A stretch of DNA of 64,000 nt from Candidatus Paracaedibacter symbiosus (GTDB lineage: Bacteria > Pseudomonadota > Alphaproteobacteria > Paracaedibacterales > Paracaedibacteraceae), in the NCBI RefSeq assembly GCF_000757605.1, contig NZ_JQAK01000001.1:1074669-1138668 (forward strand), given 5' to 3'. The translations under genes were made by a program, and so were the position numbers. How positions within the stretch are numbered: the first letter of the stretch is position 1; each line of letters opens with the position of its first letter. Shown piece after piece: positions 7,813 to 17,625 of this stretch. The notes under the pieces are model-generated. The model saw nothing but the letters and a program-made list of their open reading frames with translations, was not told the DNA's origin and did no database searches.

Positions 7813-7849
7813 AAAACTTTGAATGAATGATAATTTAATTCAAAGTTTT
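7813..7849 (+). terminator. Inverted repeat after flgH, possible terminator
   Basis: Twelve-base arms AAAACTTTGAAT and ATTCAAAGTTTT pair perfectly 31 bases past the flgH stop. The stem is AT-rich and the trailing T-run is only four bases, so termination is plausible but weak. Confidence 0.4.
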
Positions 7850-8113
7850 CACGAAATAAAATTTTTATAGATGAAAAACTTGACCTACCAAGAAAAATTC
7901 GCCATGTTGGTGAATATTTTTGCAAATAACCTCATCCTCAGGTGTCCTCCTTAGACTAGAGTGAGTCGGCTTTTGCGAAAAAGCCTTATGCAATCTTGAC
8001 CCCTAGAGCACCAAGATGTTAATACATAGACCCTCGGGTCAAGGCCAAGGGTGACAGCCAGAGAAGAATAGAACAATAACTGTAGCTTCTATGGCGACGA
8101 TTATATATTAGGA
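7850..8113. other. Intergenic region before the MFS gene
   Basis: No ORF of note. It holds several small hairpins, for example GGCTTTT/AAAAGCC near 7967-7984, none with a T-run. An AGGA ribosome site ends the region just before 8114. Confidence 0.4.
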
Positions 8114-9421
8114 ATGTGGATGGATCATTACCGCCAAAAAATTTTAGGAATACCACGTGGGTGGTTGGTCGTTATCTGCGGCGCACTCTTTTATTGCTAT
8201 CAGTTTATCTTAAGAGTTTCGCCCAACGTCATGCATGATGAGCTCGTCAAAGATTTGATGATGGATGCCTCTATGTTTGGCACGATGATCGCTTTTTATT
8301 CCTGGTCTTATGCTGCTGTGCAGCTTCCCTTAGGCATCGCCCTTGATCGTTTTGGGACCGGCAAATTAATAACCCTTGCCACTTTTATTTGTGCTCTCTC
8401 TTGTTTTGTGTTCGCCAGTACTAAATCATTTTATGTGGCCTCTTTTGCCCAACTCTTGATGGGCCTCGGCTCGGCTTGCGGCTTTTTAGGAGCTGTTAAA
8501 CTTGGCACCATTTGGTTTCCGCCGGGCCACGTTGCCCGCGTCATTGCTGTTATTTTGGTATTTGGCACGCTTGGAGCTGCCTTGGGAGGATCCCCTTTAA
8601 GTGCTCTCACCGATGCGATTGGTTGGCAAACAACAATGCACCTACTTGGTATAATGGGTCTTGTGATTGGCGGCGCCCTTTATATGGTCATTGGTCGCCA
8701 CAAAGACCCGATTGTTTACGAGCCTTCCACCAGTATTTTGGCCGGCCTCAAAGAGGTTTTGAGCAACCCACAAGCCTGGTTAATCTCGACGTACGGTATG
8801 TTAATGTATGTTCCCATCACCCTTATGGGTGTGGCTTGGGGTGTTCCTTATATTCTTTCTGTCTATGATATTTCAGAACAAACAGCAGCTACTGTGATTA
8901 CAACCATGTTTGTCGGTGCTGCTGTTGGTAGCCCGCTTTTCTCACTTTATTCTGATAAAATCAAAAAGCGTAGCCAACCAATGATGATTGGTGCCATTCT
9001 AGCATTGACCGTCAATGCAATAATTATACTCGCCCCAAATGTCCCGTTATTTGCCATGTACCTTTTGTTCTTTATTGCAGGCTTTGCCTATACGGCTAAG
9101 TCACTGTCCTTTGCTTCTATTTGTGAAATTATGCCCAAGACTTCCAGTGGTGTTGCGGTTGGTTTTATCAACACAATTACCATGGCCAATGGGGCAGTAT
9201 TCCATCCCTTAATTGGTAAAATGCTTGACTATAATGCCAACGATGGCTTTTTTGGGGAGGTGGATGTTTATTCTCAGTGGGACTATCGTTTTGCTTTGAG
9301 CATTATCCCCATTTCCATTGCGCTTTCTGTATTAGTCGCGTGGTTTATCAAAGAAACCCATCACGAATCTAACCTCACTGAAGCTGAAAAGGGCGCAGTC
9401 CTTTTAAGTGATATTGAATAA
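8114..9421 (+). CDS. MFS transporter
   Basis: Inner-membrane carrier of the major facilitator superfamily with about twelve hydrophobic segments. The loop after helix 2 reads LPLGIALDRFGTGKL, the D-R-G element of motif A, and two homologous six-helix halves are visible, split by a hydrophilic loop near residue 200. At 435 residues the length is standard. Substrate cannot be read from the sequence. It is convergent with the mazG-like gene, with a small hairpin at the junction. Confidence 0.85.
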   Translation: MWMDHYRQKILGIPRGWLVVICGALFYCYQFILRVSPNVMHDELVKDLMMDASMFGTMIAFYSWSYAAVQLPLGIALDRFGTGKLITLATFICALSCFVFASTKSFYVASFAQLLMGLGSACGFLGAVKLGTIWFPPGHVARVIAVILVFGTLGAALGGSPLSALTDAIGWQTTMHLLGIMGLVIGGALYMVIGRHKDPIVYEPSTSILAGLKEVLSNPQAWLISTYGMLMYVPITLMGVAWGVPYILSVYDISEQTAATVITTMFVGAAVGSPLFSLYSDKIKKRSQPMMIGAILALTVNAIIILAPNVPLFAMYLLFFIAGFAYTAKSLSFASICEIMPKTSSGVAVGFINTITMANGAVFHPLIGKMLDYNANDGFFGEVDVYSQWDYRFALSIIPISIALSVLVAWFIKETHHESNLTEAEKGAVLLSDIE

Positions 9422-9429
9422 CGTGGACT

Positions 9430-9807
9430 TCACGTCCCTTCCCGCTGTTTTACCAAATTCCACAACTGCATCAAGGTTTCATTAGTTTCATCCCTTAAAT
9501 GGGCGTACCCTTCTTCCTGGGCAATTTGTTTCAGGGTTGAAAAGCGTTTTTCAAACTTGTTGGTTGCTTGAGTCAGGGTTTCTTCGACATCAAACTTCAA
9601 GAAAACACATAGAGAAAAGGCTGCATGCAATAAATCCCCAACCTCTTCCTGCAGACGGGCTGCCCCTTCTTTATGAACAATAGCTTCACGGATTTCATTA
9701 CATTCGCTAATGACCTGATCAAATATCATTTCTGTATTCTGCCAATAAAAGCCAAAATCTTTGCCCTCAAGCTCTAGCTCAACTAATTTTTTGATGATAT
9801 GGGTCAT
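9430..9807 (-). CDS. MazG-like nucleotide pyrophosphohydrolase
   Basis: Small all-helical NTP pyrophosphohydrolase of the MazG/dUTPase superfamily, which splits NTPs or modified dNTPs to the monophosphate. Metal-binding acidic residues are visible in SECNEIREAI and in EEVGDLLHAAF, the E-x3-D signature. NKFEKRFSTLKQIAQEEG matches the C-terminal helix of the MazG fold. At 125 residues it is a single-domain version, shorter than the two-domain E. coli MazG. It follows truA by 22 bases in the def-fmt-truA run. Confidence 0.75.
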   Translation of the reverse strand: MTHIIKKLVELELEGKDFGFYWQNTEMIFDQVISECNEIREAIVHKEGAARLQEEVGDLLHAAFSLCVFLKFDVEETLTQATNKFEKRFSTLKQIAQEEGYAHLRDETNETLMQLWNLVKQREGT

Positions 9808-9829
9808 GTTGAATAAATCTCGCAGGAAT

Positions 9830-10570
9830 TTAATAAATTATCTTAGAAAAATACAATCCGTCAGGGGGTGCTGTTGGACCTGCTTCCCGTCTGTCTGCCA
9901 GAGCCAAAGCTCTACTTAAATCTTCCAAAGTCCACTTCCCTTCACCAATAAGGACGAGGCTACCCACCATAATTCGCACTTGATTATGCAAAAAAGATCG
10001 GCTTTGCACCTCTAATTGCACTGTTTCATTGTGTTTAGTGACGGTAAAGGAATCAACCATTCGTAGAGAAGATGCCGCCTGACAACGAATAGCCCGAAAG
10101 GAATTAAAATCGTGAAGACCCACTAATAATTGCGCTGCTTCTTGCATGCTCGCCGTATCAAGGGGCTTGATCACATGCCACGCACGCCCTGTTTCAATAG
10201 CAAGGGGGCCTCGACGATTAATAATTCGATAGACATAACTGCGTGACTTGGCGGAGAACCGCGCATGAAAGTCGGTTGGCATTTGGTCGACCGCCAAAAT
10301 GGTGACAGCGTAAGCCCGGAGATAAAAGTTTAAAGCATCCATCACCCTATAAGGTGCAAATTCTTTTTCCAAATCGACGTGCGCCACCTGCCCTAATGCA
10401 TGCACACCAGCATCCGTACGCCCTGATCCATACACCAATACGTCTTGTTGACCTGAAAAGGATCTCACAGCTGTTTCAATTGCCTCTTGCACTGAAAGAA
10501 TGTTTTTTTGTCGCTGCCACCCACAAAAAAACCGACCATCGTACTCAATGGTAAGTTTATATCGATACAT
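9830..10570 (-). CDS. truA: tRNA pseudouridine(38-40) synthase TruA
   Basis: Converts uridines 38-40 of the tRNA anticodon arm to pseudouridine. The catalytic Asp53 sits in GSGRTDAGVHALGQVAH. The usual N-terminal YDGRFFCGWQRQ and the C-terminal FLHNQVRIMVG are present. At 246 residues it is full length. Its start overlaps the fmt stop by one base (TGATG), so the two are translationally coupled. Confidence 0.96.
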   Translation of the reverse strand: MYRYKLTIEYDGRFFCGWQRQKNILSVQEAIETAVRSFSGQQDVLVYGSGRTDAGVHALGQVAHVDLEKEFAPYRVMDALNFYLRAYAVTILAVDQMPTDFHARFSAKSRSYVYRIINRRGPLAIETGRAWHVIKPLDTASMQEAAQLLVGLHDFNSFRAIRCQAASSLRMVDSFTVTKHNETVQLEVQSRSFLHNQVRIMVGSLVLIGEGKWTLEDLSRALALADRREAGPTAPPDGLYFSKIIY

Positions 10571-11493
10571 CAGAGTTTCGTTCCTGGTGGTAAATCATAA
10601 CCATTTAGAAATTCGGCTGGGCTTAGCCATTTTCCCCCAGGACGCTGTACTTGCAGTAACCGAATAGCACCTTCACCACACGCAATCGTGAGCTGGTTAT
10701 CGATTACTTCGCCCGGCGTTCCGCTCGCGTTGGCAATAAGCTCAATCTTGCTGACTTTAATTAGTGTGCCATTATGCTCAAAATAAACCCCGGGCCAAGG
10801 GTTCAGCGCCCGAACCCGCCGATCAAGCACTTGTGCTGACTCAGCCCAATTCAGACAACTCTCAAGCTTAGAAAGCTTATCCGCGTAGGTGATACCGGTC
10901 TCGGGCTGGATGGTCGGTTTCACCATGCCCATAATATAAGGGTCAAGAGTTTTTAAAAGTAATTCTGCGCCCAGCAAACTCATCGCGTCATGGAGATTAG
11001 AAGCAGTTGTTGTGGATGTGATGGGAAGACTTTCTTTTACCAACATTGGTCCCGTATCCAAACCTTCATCCATTTGCATAATAGTGATCCCTGTTTCGGT
11101 GTCGCCTGCCATAATCGCCCGCTGCATGGGGGCAGCACCGCGCCAACGCGGTAACAAAGAAGCATGGATATTCAGACATCCAAACTTTGGCGTCTCCAAT
11201 ATCGCTTTTGGTAAGATTAAGCCATAAGCAACCACCACAGCGATATCCGCATTTAACGCTTTAAATTCTGCTTGGGCAATTTCATTGCGTAACGATTTAG
11301 GTGTAAAAACCGGAATTCCAAGACTTGTCGCTTTTTGGTGTACGGGGGAGGCAATAAGCTTGTGCCCTCTCCCACTCGGGCGGGGAGGTTGGCAATAGAC
11401 CGCGACCACATCATAGTCGGCCTCAACCAGCTTTTCCAAGGTCGCCACCGAAAATTGTGGCGTCGCCATAAAAACAACACGTAAACGGGACAT
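10570..11493 (-). CDS. fmt: Methionyl-tRNA formyltransferase
   Basis: Formylates initiator Met-tRNA using 10-formyl-tetrahydrofolate. The N-terminal formyltransferase domain includes SLLPRWRGAAPMQRAI with the catalytic Asn-His-Asp region (CLNIHASLLP and ETGITIMQMDEGLDTGP). The C-terminal tRNA-binding domain follows (residues ~205-307). Length is normal. It lies 12 bases after def; the pair acts at opposite ends of N-formyl-Met metabolism. Confidence 0.96.
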   Translation of the reverse strand: MSRLRVVFMATPQFSVATLEKLVEADYDVVAVYCQPPRPSGRGHKLIASPVHQKATSLGIPVFTPKSLRNEIAQAEFKALNADIAVVVAYGLILPKAILETPKFGCLNIHASLLPRWRGAAPMQRAIMAGDTETGITIMQMDEGLDTGPMLVKESLPITSTTTASNLHDAMSLLGAELLLKTLDPYIMGMVKPTIQPETGITYADKLSKLESCLNWAESAQVLDRRVRALNPWPGVYFEHNGTLIKVSKIELIANASGTPGEVIDNQLTIACGEGAIRLLQVQRPGGKWLSPAEFLNGYDLPPGTKL

Positions 11494-11505
11494 TCTTTCT
11501 CGACT

Positions 11506-12015
11506 TTATCTTTTGAGTTTTTGTAGTTTTTTTAGGATTATTTCCCGTTTAAGGCGCGATAAATGATCAATATATAAAATTCCATCCAAGTGATCAATTT
11601 CATGTTGAATACAGGTTGCCAAAATCCCATCCGCATCAATTTCTTGAAGGGTATTATTTTCGTCCAAATACCTCAACTTCAGTGAAACAGCACGGACAAC
11701 TTCACCGCGTTGGCCCGGAACTGATAGACAGCCTTCCATGAGTGCGGAGGTGTCCTCAGAGCGCCACAAGATCTCTGGATTTGCCATTTTAATAGGATTC
11801 GTGGGAAGCCCTTCTTCCCCCGCATTCATATCCATCACAACCACACGCTTTAGAACACCTACTTGCGTTGCCGCCAATCCCATCCCATCATTAGCATACA
11901 TGGTTTCAAGCATATCATTCATCAGTTGACGGATTTCGTCCGTGACCGCGGTCACGGGTGCTGCGACTTGTTTCAGTCTGGGATCAGGTGCTGTTAATAC
12001 TGTGAGCAGACTCAT
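11506..12015 (-). CDS. def: Peptide deformylase
   Basis: Metalloenzyme removing the N-formyl group from nascent proteins. All three signature motifs are present: GMGLAATQ (residues 44-51), EGCLSVPG with metal-ligand Cys96, and QHEIDHLDG with His138, Glu139 and His142. At 169 residues it is full length. It heads def-fmt-truA-mazG-like. Confidence 0.97.
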   Translation of the reverse strand: MSLLTVLTAPDPRLKQVAAPVTAVTDEIRQLMNDMLETMYANDGMGLAATQVGVLKRVVVMDMNAGEEGLPTNPIKMANPEILWRSEDTSALMEGCLSVPGQRGEVVRAVSLKLRYLDENNTLQEIDADGILATCIQHEIDHLDGILYIDHLSRLKREIILKKLQKLKR

Positions 12016-12546
12016 TTGTTTCTATCTCAAATAGTAATATAAATGTTGTTTTATTAGATGCTGCCAACCGAATCTAAGTGACAGATACTAAATATTATAC
12101 TCTTAAAATAATCATAATTATATTATTTTCAATGATTTTCGTTTTGTTGGAAAATCATTGTCTGACCTTATTTTCTAGAAAGAAAGGAGGTGGTGGAAAT
12201 GTATATCATTACCAATCCCCTCGTTTAGTCACCCTGGCTATTTTTTAGCATTAAAAAGTTCGCCAGCCTTGAATTTGTGAAAAATTTCTTTAACGCCTAA
12301 TTTAGAGTGACCTGTTTTTTTGTGAAATTGATGCGGGAGAAGTGATGGATTATGGTTCCGAGCTTTCCTGCTTCTCTTAACAAACAATCTAGTATTGGTG
12401 GCTGCGTCTTAGAATGGGCCAATGTTGAAATATCTGACAACATAATGGAAATAAATGGTATGAATTATTTCATTTTTAATGTCATTATTGAAATATTTTT
12501 ATACTTATATCAGATATTTCCTCTAAAAGACTAGATAAAAATAACG
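12016..12546. other. Intergenic region upstream of def
   Basis: AT-rich region with no convincing gene; a 60-codon frame at 12352-12534 has no ribosome site or recognisable content. It holds the short frame with a strong Shine-Dalgarno site at 12183-12228, listed separately. The def promoter should lie just upstream of 12015 on the minus strand, but I could not fix it. Confidence 0.5.
12199..12228 (+). other. Nine-codon frame with a near-perfect ribosome site
   Basis: AAAGGAGG at 12183-12190 is an ideal ribosome site eight bases before an ATG that opens a nine-codon frame ending in TAG. A hairpin with CTGGC/GCCAG arms (12234-12266) and an AT inner stem follows. This resembles a leader-peptide arrangement, but no plus-strand gene starts nearby, so its role is unclear. 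Confidence 0.25.
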
Positions 12547-13848
12547 TCACAGTGCCGACCACACTTTGAGTACTGGAGTTGCCTCATTCTGGAGCAGCAA
12601 CTCTGTCACTGCCCAAACCATTGCATCCATTCGGTCAGGCGATTTACTGCTTTGTCCAGGAATAAAGCTGCACATTTGTGTTTCAAGCTTAGAAAAAGGA
12701 CGGGCATGGAAGACACGTCCCTGTTCATAAAGTGCCGCGATGGGTTCCGCCCGAGTATATTTGCCCCGTGTGGCCCGAACCGACTTATAGGAAATCGCCG
12801 CATCAACAGATCTCACCACTTGTTCTACCAAATCTCCTCCTTTATTCACTTCCGCCACTACGCGGTCAGCTTTATGGCGCCAATAGGCTTCAGCCACTCG
12901 CTGTCCCCAGTCATTCGGGCTGTATTTACCGCTCAAATCTTCAAGAATATAAACTTTTTTCTCCTGATCAATACCAGCAACCACAATACCTGTCTCGTCA
13001 CTATCTTGATGGTGGGTAGTGGCCGGATCAATGGCAATAACGATTCGCTCCAGCTTGAGGTCCTGCGCCTCTGTTAAAGGTGGTTCCTGATAACGAATTG
13101 TGGTGCGACCCCATAAGGCGCCTGCTTCTTCCGTTAACATCTCCGCATAAAGTTCTTGGGCCCCCAGAGTTGTCTCTAAAAATTGCTTTTTAATTTGTTC
13201 TATATAGGCAGGTGCTAGGTTTGCTTCATTGTCAAAGGTAGAACCTTTGGTAAGACACACATCAGATGAGGCCAATAATTGCCGTAAGATTGGGGTGGGT
13301 CGAGGGGTTGTGGTAATTAAGCAGCGTGGATTTGCCCCCAATCGTAAACACAACTGTAATTGATGCCACAATTGTTCAGCGTTACGAAACTTGGCAAACT
13401 CATCGATCCAAGCAAAATCAAATTGTGGTCCGCGCAATTGTTCATAATACTCAGCCCCATAAAGTAAAGCCACTGCCCCATTAGGCCAAACAAGGCGTCT
13501 TTTTGAGGCGTAAAAAGTAGGGGCCTCAGACTTGGGGTGAACTGCCAATAAGCCACTTTCCCCCTCCACCATTACCTTTTGCACTTCTTGAATGCTTGCG
13601 CCAACTAAAGCAATTCTTTTATAACGGCCTTGATGCACCCAATGACGAATCGTCTCGGCACCCGTTCTGGTTTTGCCAAACCCCCGTCCTGCTAAGATAA
13701 GCCATGTCCGCCAATCCCCTTCGGGCGGCAATTGCGATGGCCGGGCTTGCCGCAACCAATTATACTTTTGCTGCAGCAAAAGCCGTTCGCGCTTTTCATG
13801 GATTAATAATTGGATTAAGCGTTGCTTTGTCAATGTCCCCTCCTTCAC
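12547..13848 (-). CDS. Terminase large subunit, GTA/phage type
   Basis: DNA-packaging motor of a tailed phage or gene transfer agent. The ATPase domain has Walker A AGRGFGKT (53-60) and Walker B FDFAWIDEF around residue 143, with a TTTPRPT coupling motif. The C-terminal nuclease domain keeps acidic residues in IVIAIDPATTH and in SPDRMDAMVWAV. At 433 residues it matches the gene-2 terminase of alphaproteobacterial GTAs. No portal, capsid or tail genes are nearby, so it is either a scattered GTA gene or a prophage relic; the intact frame suggests selection. Confidence 0.88.
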   Translation of the reverse strand: MKEGTLTKQRLIQLLIHEKRERLLLQQKYNWLRQARPSQLPPEGDWRTWLILAGRGFGKTRTGAETIRHWVHQGRYKRIALVGASIQEVQKVMVEGESGLLAVHPKSEAPTFYASKRRLVWPNGAVALLYGAEYYEQLRGPQFDFAWIDEFAKFRNAEQLWHQLQLCLRLGANPRCLITTTPRPTPILRQLLASSDVCLTKGSTFDNEANLAPAYIEQIKKQFLETTLGAQELYAEMLTEEAGALWGRTTIRYQEPPLTEAQDLKLERIVIAIDPATTHHQDSDETGIVVAGIDQEKKVYILEDLSGKYSPNDWGQRVAEAYWRHKADRVVAEVNKGGDLVEQVVRSVDAAISYKSVRATRGKYTRAEPIAALYEQGRVFHARPFSKLETQMCSFIPGQSSKSPDRMDAMVWAVTELLLQNEATPVLKVWSAL

Positions 13849-14094
13849 TTTAGAGACAGGAGTATATCAAAAATTAGATGGATTTGTCATCTTGCCATAA
13901 TTCCGGCTCCTCAGGTTGTTTGGGTATAGCCAATCTATACTAGATTGGACATGCACCTAGGATGAGACAAAAACAGTTTTTTAGTCGCCATCCTTTTTTA
14001 TAGATAATTTTACATTAAATTAGCTAACAATTGTATCTATTCTGCTTTCAGTGTAAGATTTGCCTAACTTAAGATTTAAAGTCACGAAGGTAAC
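13849..14094. other. Intergenic region with a palindrome and a dispersed repeat
   Basis: Between divergent terminase and oxidoreductase genes. A perfect palindrome CCAATCTA-TAC-TAGATTGG lies at 13930-13948. The 17 bases at 13915-13931 recur at 21282-21298. A GAAGG ribosome site precedes 14095. Confidence 0.5.
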
Positions 14095-17000
14095 ATGTCT
14101 TCATTGCTGCGTCCCGTCACACTCGACGATAAATATACACTTGATTCAGGACATGTTTTTATCACAGGGACCCAGGCACTGGTTCGCTTACCGCTCGTCC
14201 AGAGACGCCTTGATATCCTCCAGGGTCTCAACACTGGTGGCTTTATTTCAGGTTACCGTGGATCGCCTTTGGGAGGGTTTGATCAAGCCTTGTGGAAAGC
14301 CAGTAAATATCTTGATGCCCATAATGTTAAATTTCAACCGGGTATCAATGAAGACTTAGGCGCTACCGCTGTTTGGGGCAGCCAACAGCTGCATTTATCG
14401 CCAGGTCATCAAGTTGATGGCGTTTTTGGTATGTGGTATGGTAAAGGTCCGGGAGTTGACCGCACAGGCGACGTTTTAAAACATGCAAACTTTGCTGGGA
14501 GCAGCCGTTTTGGTGGTGTCTTGGCCCTGGCTGGGGATGATCATGCTTGCAAATCTTCAACCATCCCGCATCAAAGCGACTATGCTTTTATGGATGCTTT
14601 TATTCCTGTCATCCACCCCGCGACGATTCAAGATGTCATTGATCTTGGTATTTATGGATGGGCATTGTCGCGTTTTTCAGGGCTCTGGGTTGGTTTTAAG
14701 ATGCTCTCCGATACCGTTGACACTGCGGCGTCGGTTGCGATCGATCTTAGCCGCTATCAAGTAAAATTACCCGAGGATTTTATTATCCCAGCAGAAGGAT
14801 TAAATCTACGCTGGCCAGATTCACCCATTGAACAGGAGCGCCGTATTCATGAATTTAAACTGAAAGCAGTCCCTGCCTTTGTCAAAGCCAACAATCTCAA
14901 TCAACCACTTTGGCAATCCAAGCCAGCTCGTATTGGTCTAATTGCTGTCGGCAAAGGCTATTTGGAATTACGTCAGGCCCTTGACGACTTTGGTATTGAT
15001 GGACAAGAAGCAGCCAAGCTAGGCCTCACCCTCTTTAAAGTGGTTGTCAGCTGGCCACTAGAGCCACGAGGTATCCTTGAATTCTGTGAAGGATTAGAAG
15101 AGATCATCGTCGTTGAAGAAAAGCGACCCTTGATTGAATCCCAACTCAAACAAATGCTTTATCATTTGCCCGCATCAAAGCGCCCAAATATCATTGGCAA
15201 AACAACGGAGACCGGGGAGTTATTGCTACCCTCAACCTATGAGCTTAATTGCCAAAAAATCGCAGCAGCCCTTGCCCAACGCCTTTATAGCAAAGCAGGC
15301 TTTGAGCCATACAGAGCCAAGTTTGATGCGGTACTTGAGGCGCAAAAGACCCAAGAAAATTTTGAAGCAAAATTGATTCGTTTGCCTTATTACTGCTCTG
15401 GTTGTCCCCATAATACCTCCACAACACAGCTTCCTGAAGGAAGCCGGGCTCTGGCAGGAATTGGCTGTCACTACATGGCTACGTGGATTGATCACCGTAC
15501 CCAAACCTTTACCCACATGGGTGGTGAAGGCGTTCCTTGGATTGGAGCAGCTCCCTTTACTTCCGAAAAGCATATCTTTGCCAACCTTGGTGATGGCACT
15601 TACTATCACTCAGGTATTCTCGCTATTCGCGCAGCGGTGGCGGCAAAGGTCAATATCACCTATAAACTTTTATATAATGATGCCGTAGCAATGACGGGGG
15701 GACAACCTGTAGACGGACCGTTAACCGTTGCGGATATTACGCGCCAGGTTCAGGCCGAAGGGGTGCGTCGTATTGCCGTTGTCAGTGATGATCTTAAAAA
15801 ATACTCAAGAAGCGCAGATTTTGCCTCGGGGACAACCTTCCATCATCGTGATAATCTTCCCTCTGTGCAGGAAGATTTAAAAAATTGGTCGGGCGCTTCC
15901 GTTCTTATCTATGATCAAACCTGTGCCGCTGAAAAACGTCGTCGCCGCAAGCGAGGCTTGATGGAAGACCCGAACCGTCGCATCTTCATTAATGAGTCTG
16001 TTTGTGAAGGCTGTGGTGATTGTGGTAAAAAGTCTAACTGTCTTTCTGTTGTTCCTATCGAAACCGAATGGGGTCGCAAACGGGCGATTGATCAATCTTC
16101 CTGTAACAAAGACTATTCTTGTGTAAAAGGATTCTGCCCCAGCTTTGTCTCCGTTATTGACGGTAAAATCAGACGACCAGAGGCCACAGCTACCCCAGAA
16201 GAATTGTTTGAACAGCTTCCGGACCCGAAAACGAGTATCTTGTTAAATAGGCCATACAGTGTTTTCATCACGGGAGTTGGGGGCACAGGTGTCATCACGG
16301 TGGGCGCCTTGATTGGAATGGCGGCTCATCTTGAAGGCAAAGGATGTTCTATTGTTGATATGGCAGGGCTTGCCCAAAAAGGGGGGGCTGTGGTCAGCCA
16401 TTTACTCCTTGCCCAAAAACCAAAGCAAATCCATGCCACCCGTGTAAGTGATACCAGTGCTGATCTCATCCTTGGGTTTGACCTTGTGGTGACAGCAGGG
16501 GCGGAGGCTTTAAGTAAAGTGCGTCCTGGCCATACTAACCTTTTGATCAATGATCACAAATCCATCACTGGCCATTTCACACGCAATCCTGATTATGTCT
16601 TCCCGGCCAATGCCATGAAGGTGGATATTTTACAAAAAGCTGGGGCGGAAAGTGTAGGCGCCAACAATTTGGTTGAATTTATAGAAGCTTCCAATCTTGC
16701 TACTAACTTGATGAGTGATTCGCTGATGACCAACTTGTTTCTTGTGGGTTATGCTTTACAAAAAGGGTTACTCCCAGTCTCAGCAGAAGCGATGAAACAA
16801 TCGATCCACCTCAATGGGGTTGCCATTAAGGATAATATTACTGCTTTCAATTGGGGTAGACTCGCCGCAGTTGCCCCTGAAACGGTCAAGAAATTTGCCG
16901 CTCAATCCAAACCTATTGACGCCGATCATGTTGTTAGTGAGTCACTCACTGACACAATTCAACGTCGGATCCAGTTTTTGACTGCCTATCAAGATGCTGC

Positions 17001-17568
17001 TTATGGGGCACGTTATGCGAATTTGATGCAAAAAGTTAGAGAAAAAGAATCAAACTTTAGCTCTGAGCAATTCAGCAAAGCAACCGCACAAAGCCTCTTC
17101 CGTCTCATGGCCTATAAGGATGAGTATGAAGTGGCGCGTCTTTACACCGATGGCAATTTCACAAGACGACTGAAAGAAGAGTTTACAGGCAAAGTCAAAC
17201 TGCAATTCCACCTCGCGCCACCTTTGCTCGCACGCCATGACCCCAAAACGGGTGAGCTGCAGAAAATGACCTTTGGCCCATGGATTTTGAGTGCCTTCAA
17301 GTTCCTTGCCAAATTTAAAAATCTACGTGGCACCAAATTAGATATTTTTGGATACACAGCAGAGCGTAAAATGGAAAGACACCTTATTCAGTATTTTGAA
17401 GAAATGCTACACACTGTGTTACCCAAGTTATCAGCTGATAATATTGATATTGCGACAGAAATCAGTGAAAGCTTCCAACATATTCGCGGTTTTGGTCATG
17501 TGAAGTTGAAGAATCATCAAGAAGTAATGCAAAAAGTGGAAAAACTACTCAATATTTATCATGCTTAG
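14095..17568 (+). CDS. Indolepyruvate ferredoxin oxidoreductase, fused subunits
   Basis: A single 1157-residue chain joining the alpha and beta parts of 2-oxoacid:acceptor oxidoreductase, which oxidatively decarboxylates aryl pyruvates made from aromatic amino acids to acyl-CoA. The thiamine-diphosphate parts have the usual GYRGSPLGGFD and YCSGCPHNTST. Cys-rich segments (CEGCGDCGKKSNC and CNKDYSCVKGFCP) should bind iron-sulfur clusters. The C-terminal part carries GVGGTGVITVGALIGMAAH, the gamma-domain signature. Such fused enzymes are typical of alpha- and betaproteobacteria. It appears to stand alone. Confidence 0.93.
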   Translation: MSSLLRPVTLDDKYTLDSGHVFITGTQALVRLPLVQRRLDILQGLNTGGFISGYRGSPLGGFDQALWKASKYLDAHNVKFQPGINEDLGATAVWGSQQLHLSPGHQVDGVFGMWYGKGPGVDRTGDVLKHANFAGSSRFGGVLALAGDDHACKSSTIPHQSDYAFMDAFIPVIHPATIQDVIDLGIYGWALSRFSGLWVGFKMLSDTVDTAASVAIDLSRYQVKLPEDFIIPAEGLNLRWPDSPIEQERRIHEFKLKAVPAFVKANNLNQPLWQSKPARIGLIAVGKGYLELRQALDDFGIDGQEAAKLGLTLFKVVVSWPLEPRGILEFCEGLEEIIVVEEKRPLIESQLKQMLYHLPASKRPNIIGKTTETGELLLPSTYELNCQKIAAALAQRLYSKAGFEPYRAKFDAVLEAQKTQENFEAKLIRLPYYCSGCPHNTSTTQLPEGSRALAGIGCHYMATWIDHRTQTFTHMGGEGVPWIGAAPFTSEKHIFANLGDGTYYHSGILAIRAAVAAKVNITYKLLYNDAVAMTGGQPVDGPLTVADITRQVQAEGVRRIAVVSDDLKKYSRSADFASGTTFHHRDNLPSVQEDLKNWSGASVLIYDQTCAAEKRRRRKRGLMEDPNRRIFINESVCEGCGDCGKKSNCLSVVPIETEWGRKRAIDQSSCNKDYSCVKGFCPSFVSVIDGKIRRPEATATPEELFEQLPDPKTSILLNRPYSVFITGVGGTGVITVGALIGMAAHLEGKGCSIVDMAGLAQKGGAVVSHLLLAQKPKQIHATRVSDTSADLILGFDLVVTAGAEALSKVRPGHTNLLINDHKSITGHFTRNPDYVFPANAMKVDILQKAGAESVGANNLVEFIEASNLATNLMSDSLMTNLFLVGYALQKGLLPVSAEAMKQSIHLNGVAIKDNITAFNWGRLAAVAPETVKKFAAQSKPIDADHVVSESLTDTIQRRIQFLTAYQDAAYGARYANLMQKVREKESNFSSEQFSKATAQSLFRLMAYKDEYEVARLYTDGNFTRRLKEEFTGKVKLQFHLAPPLLARHDPKTGELQKMTFGPWILSAFKFLAKFKNLRGTKLDIFGYTAERKMERHLIQYFEEMLHTVLPKLSADNIDIATEISESFQHIRGFGHVKLKNHQEVMQKVEKLLNIYHA

Positions 17569-17625
17569 ATTTTGTGAAGAGGATTTGAGACGGAATGGTT
17601 TTGAAGCATTTTTAGCTGAACATTC

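Noticed and set aside
12352..12534. 60-codon plus-strand frame upstream of terL
   Set aside because: No ribosome site or recognisable content; likely chance in AT-rich DNA.
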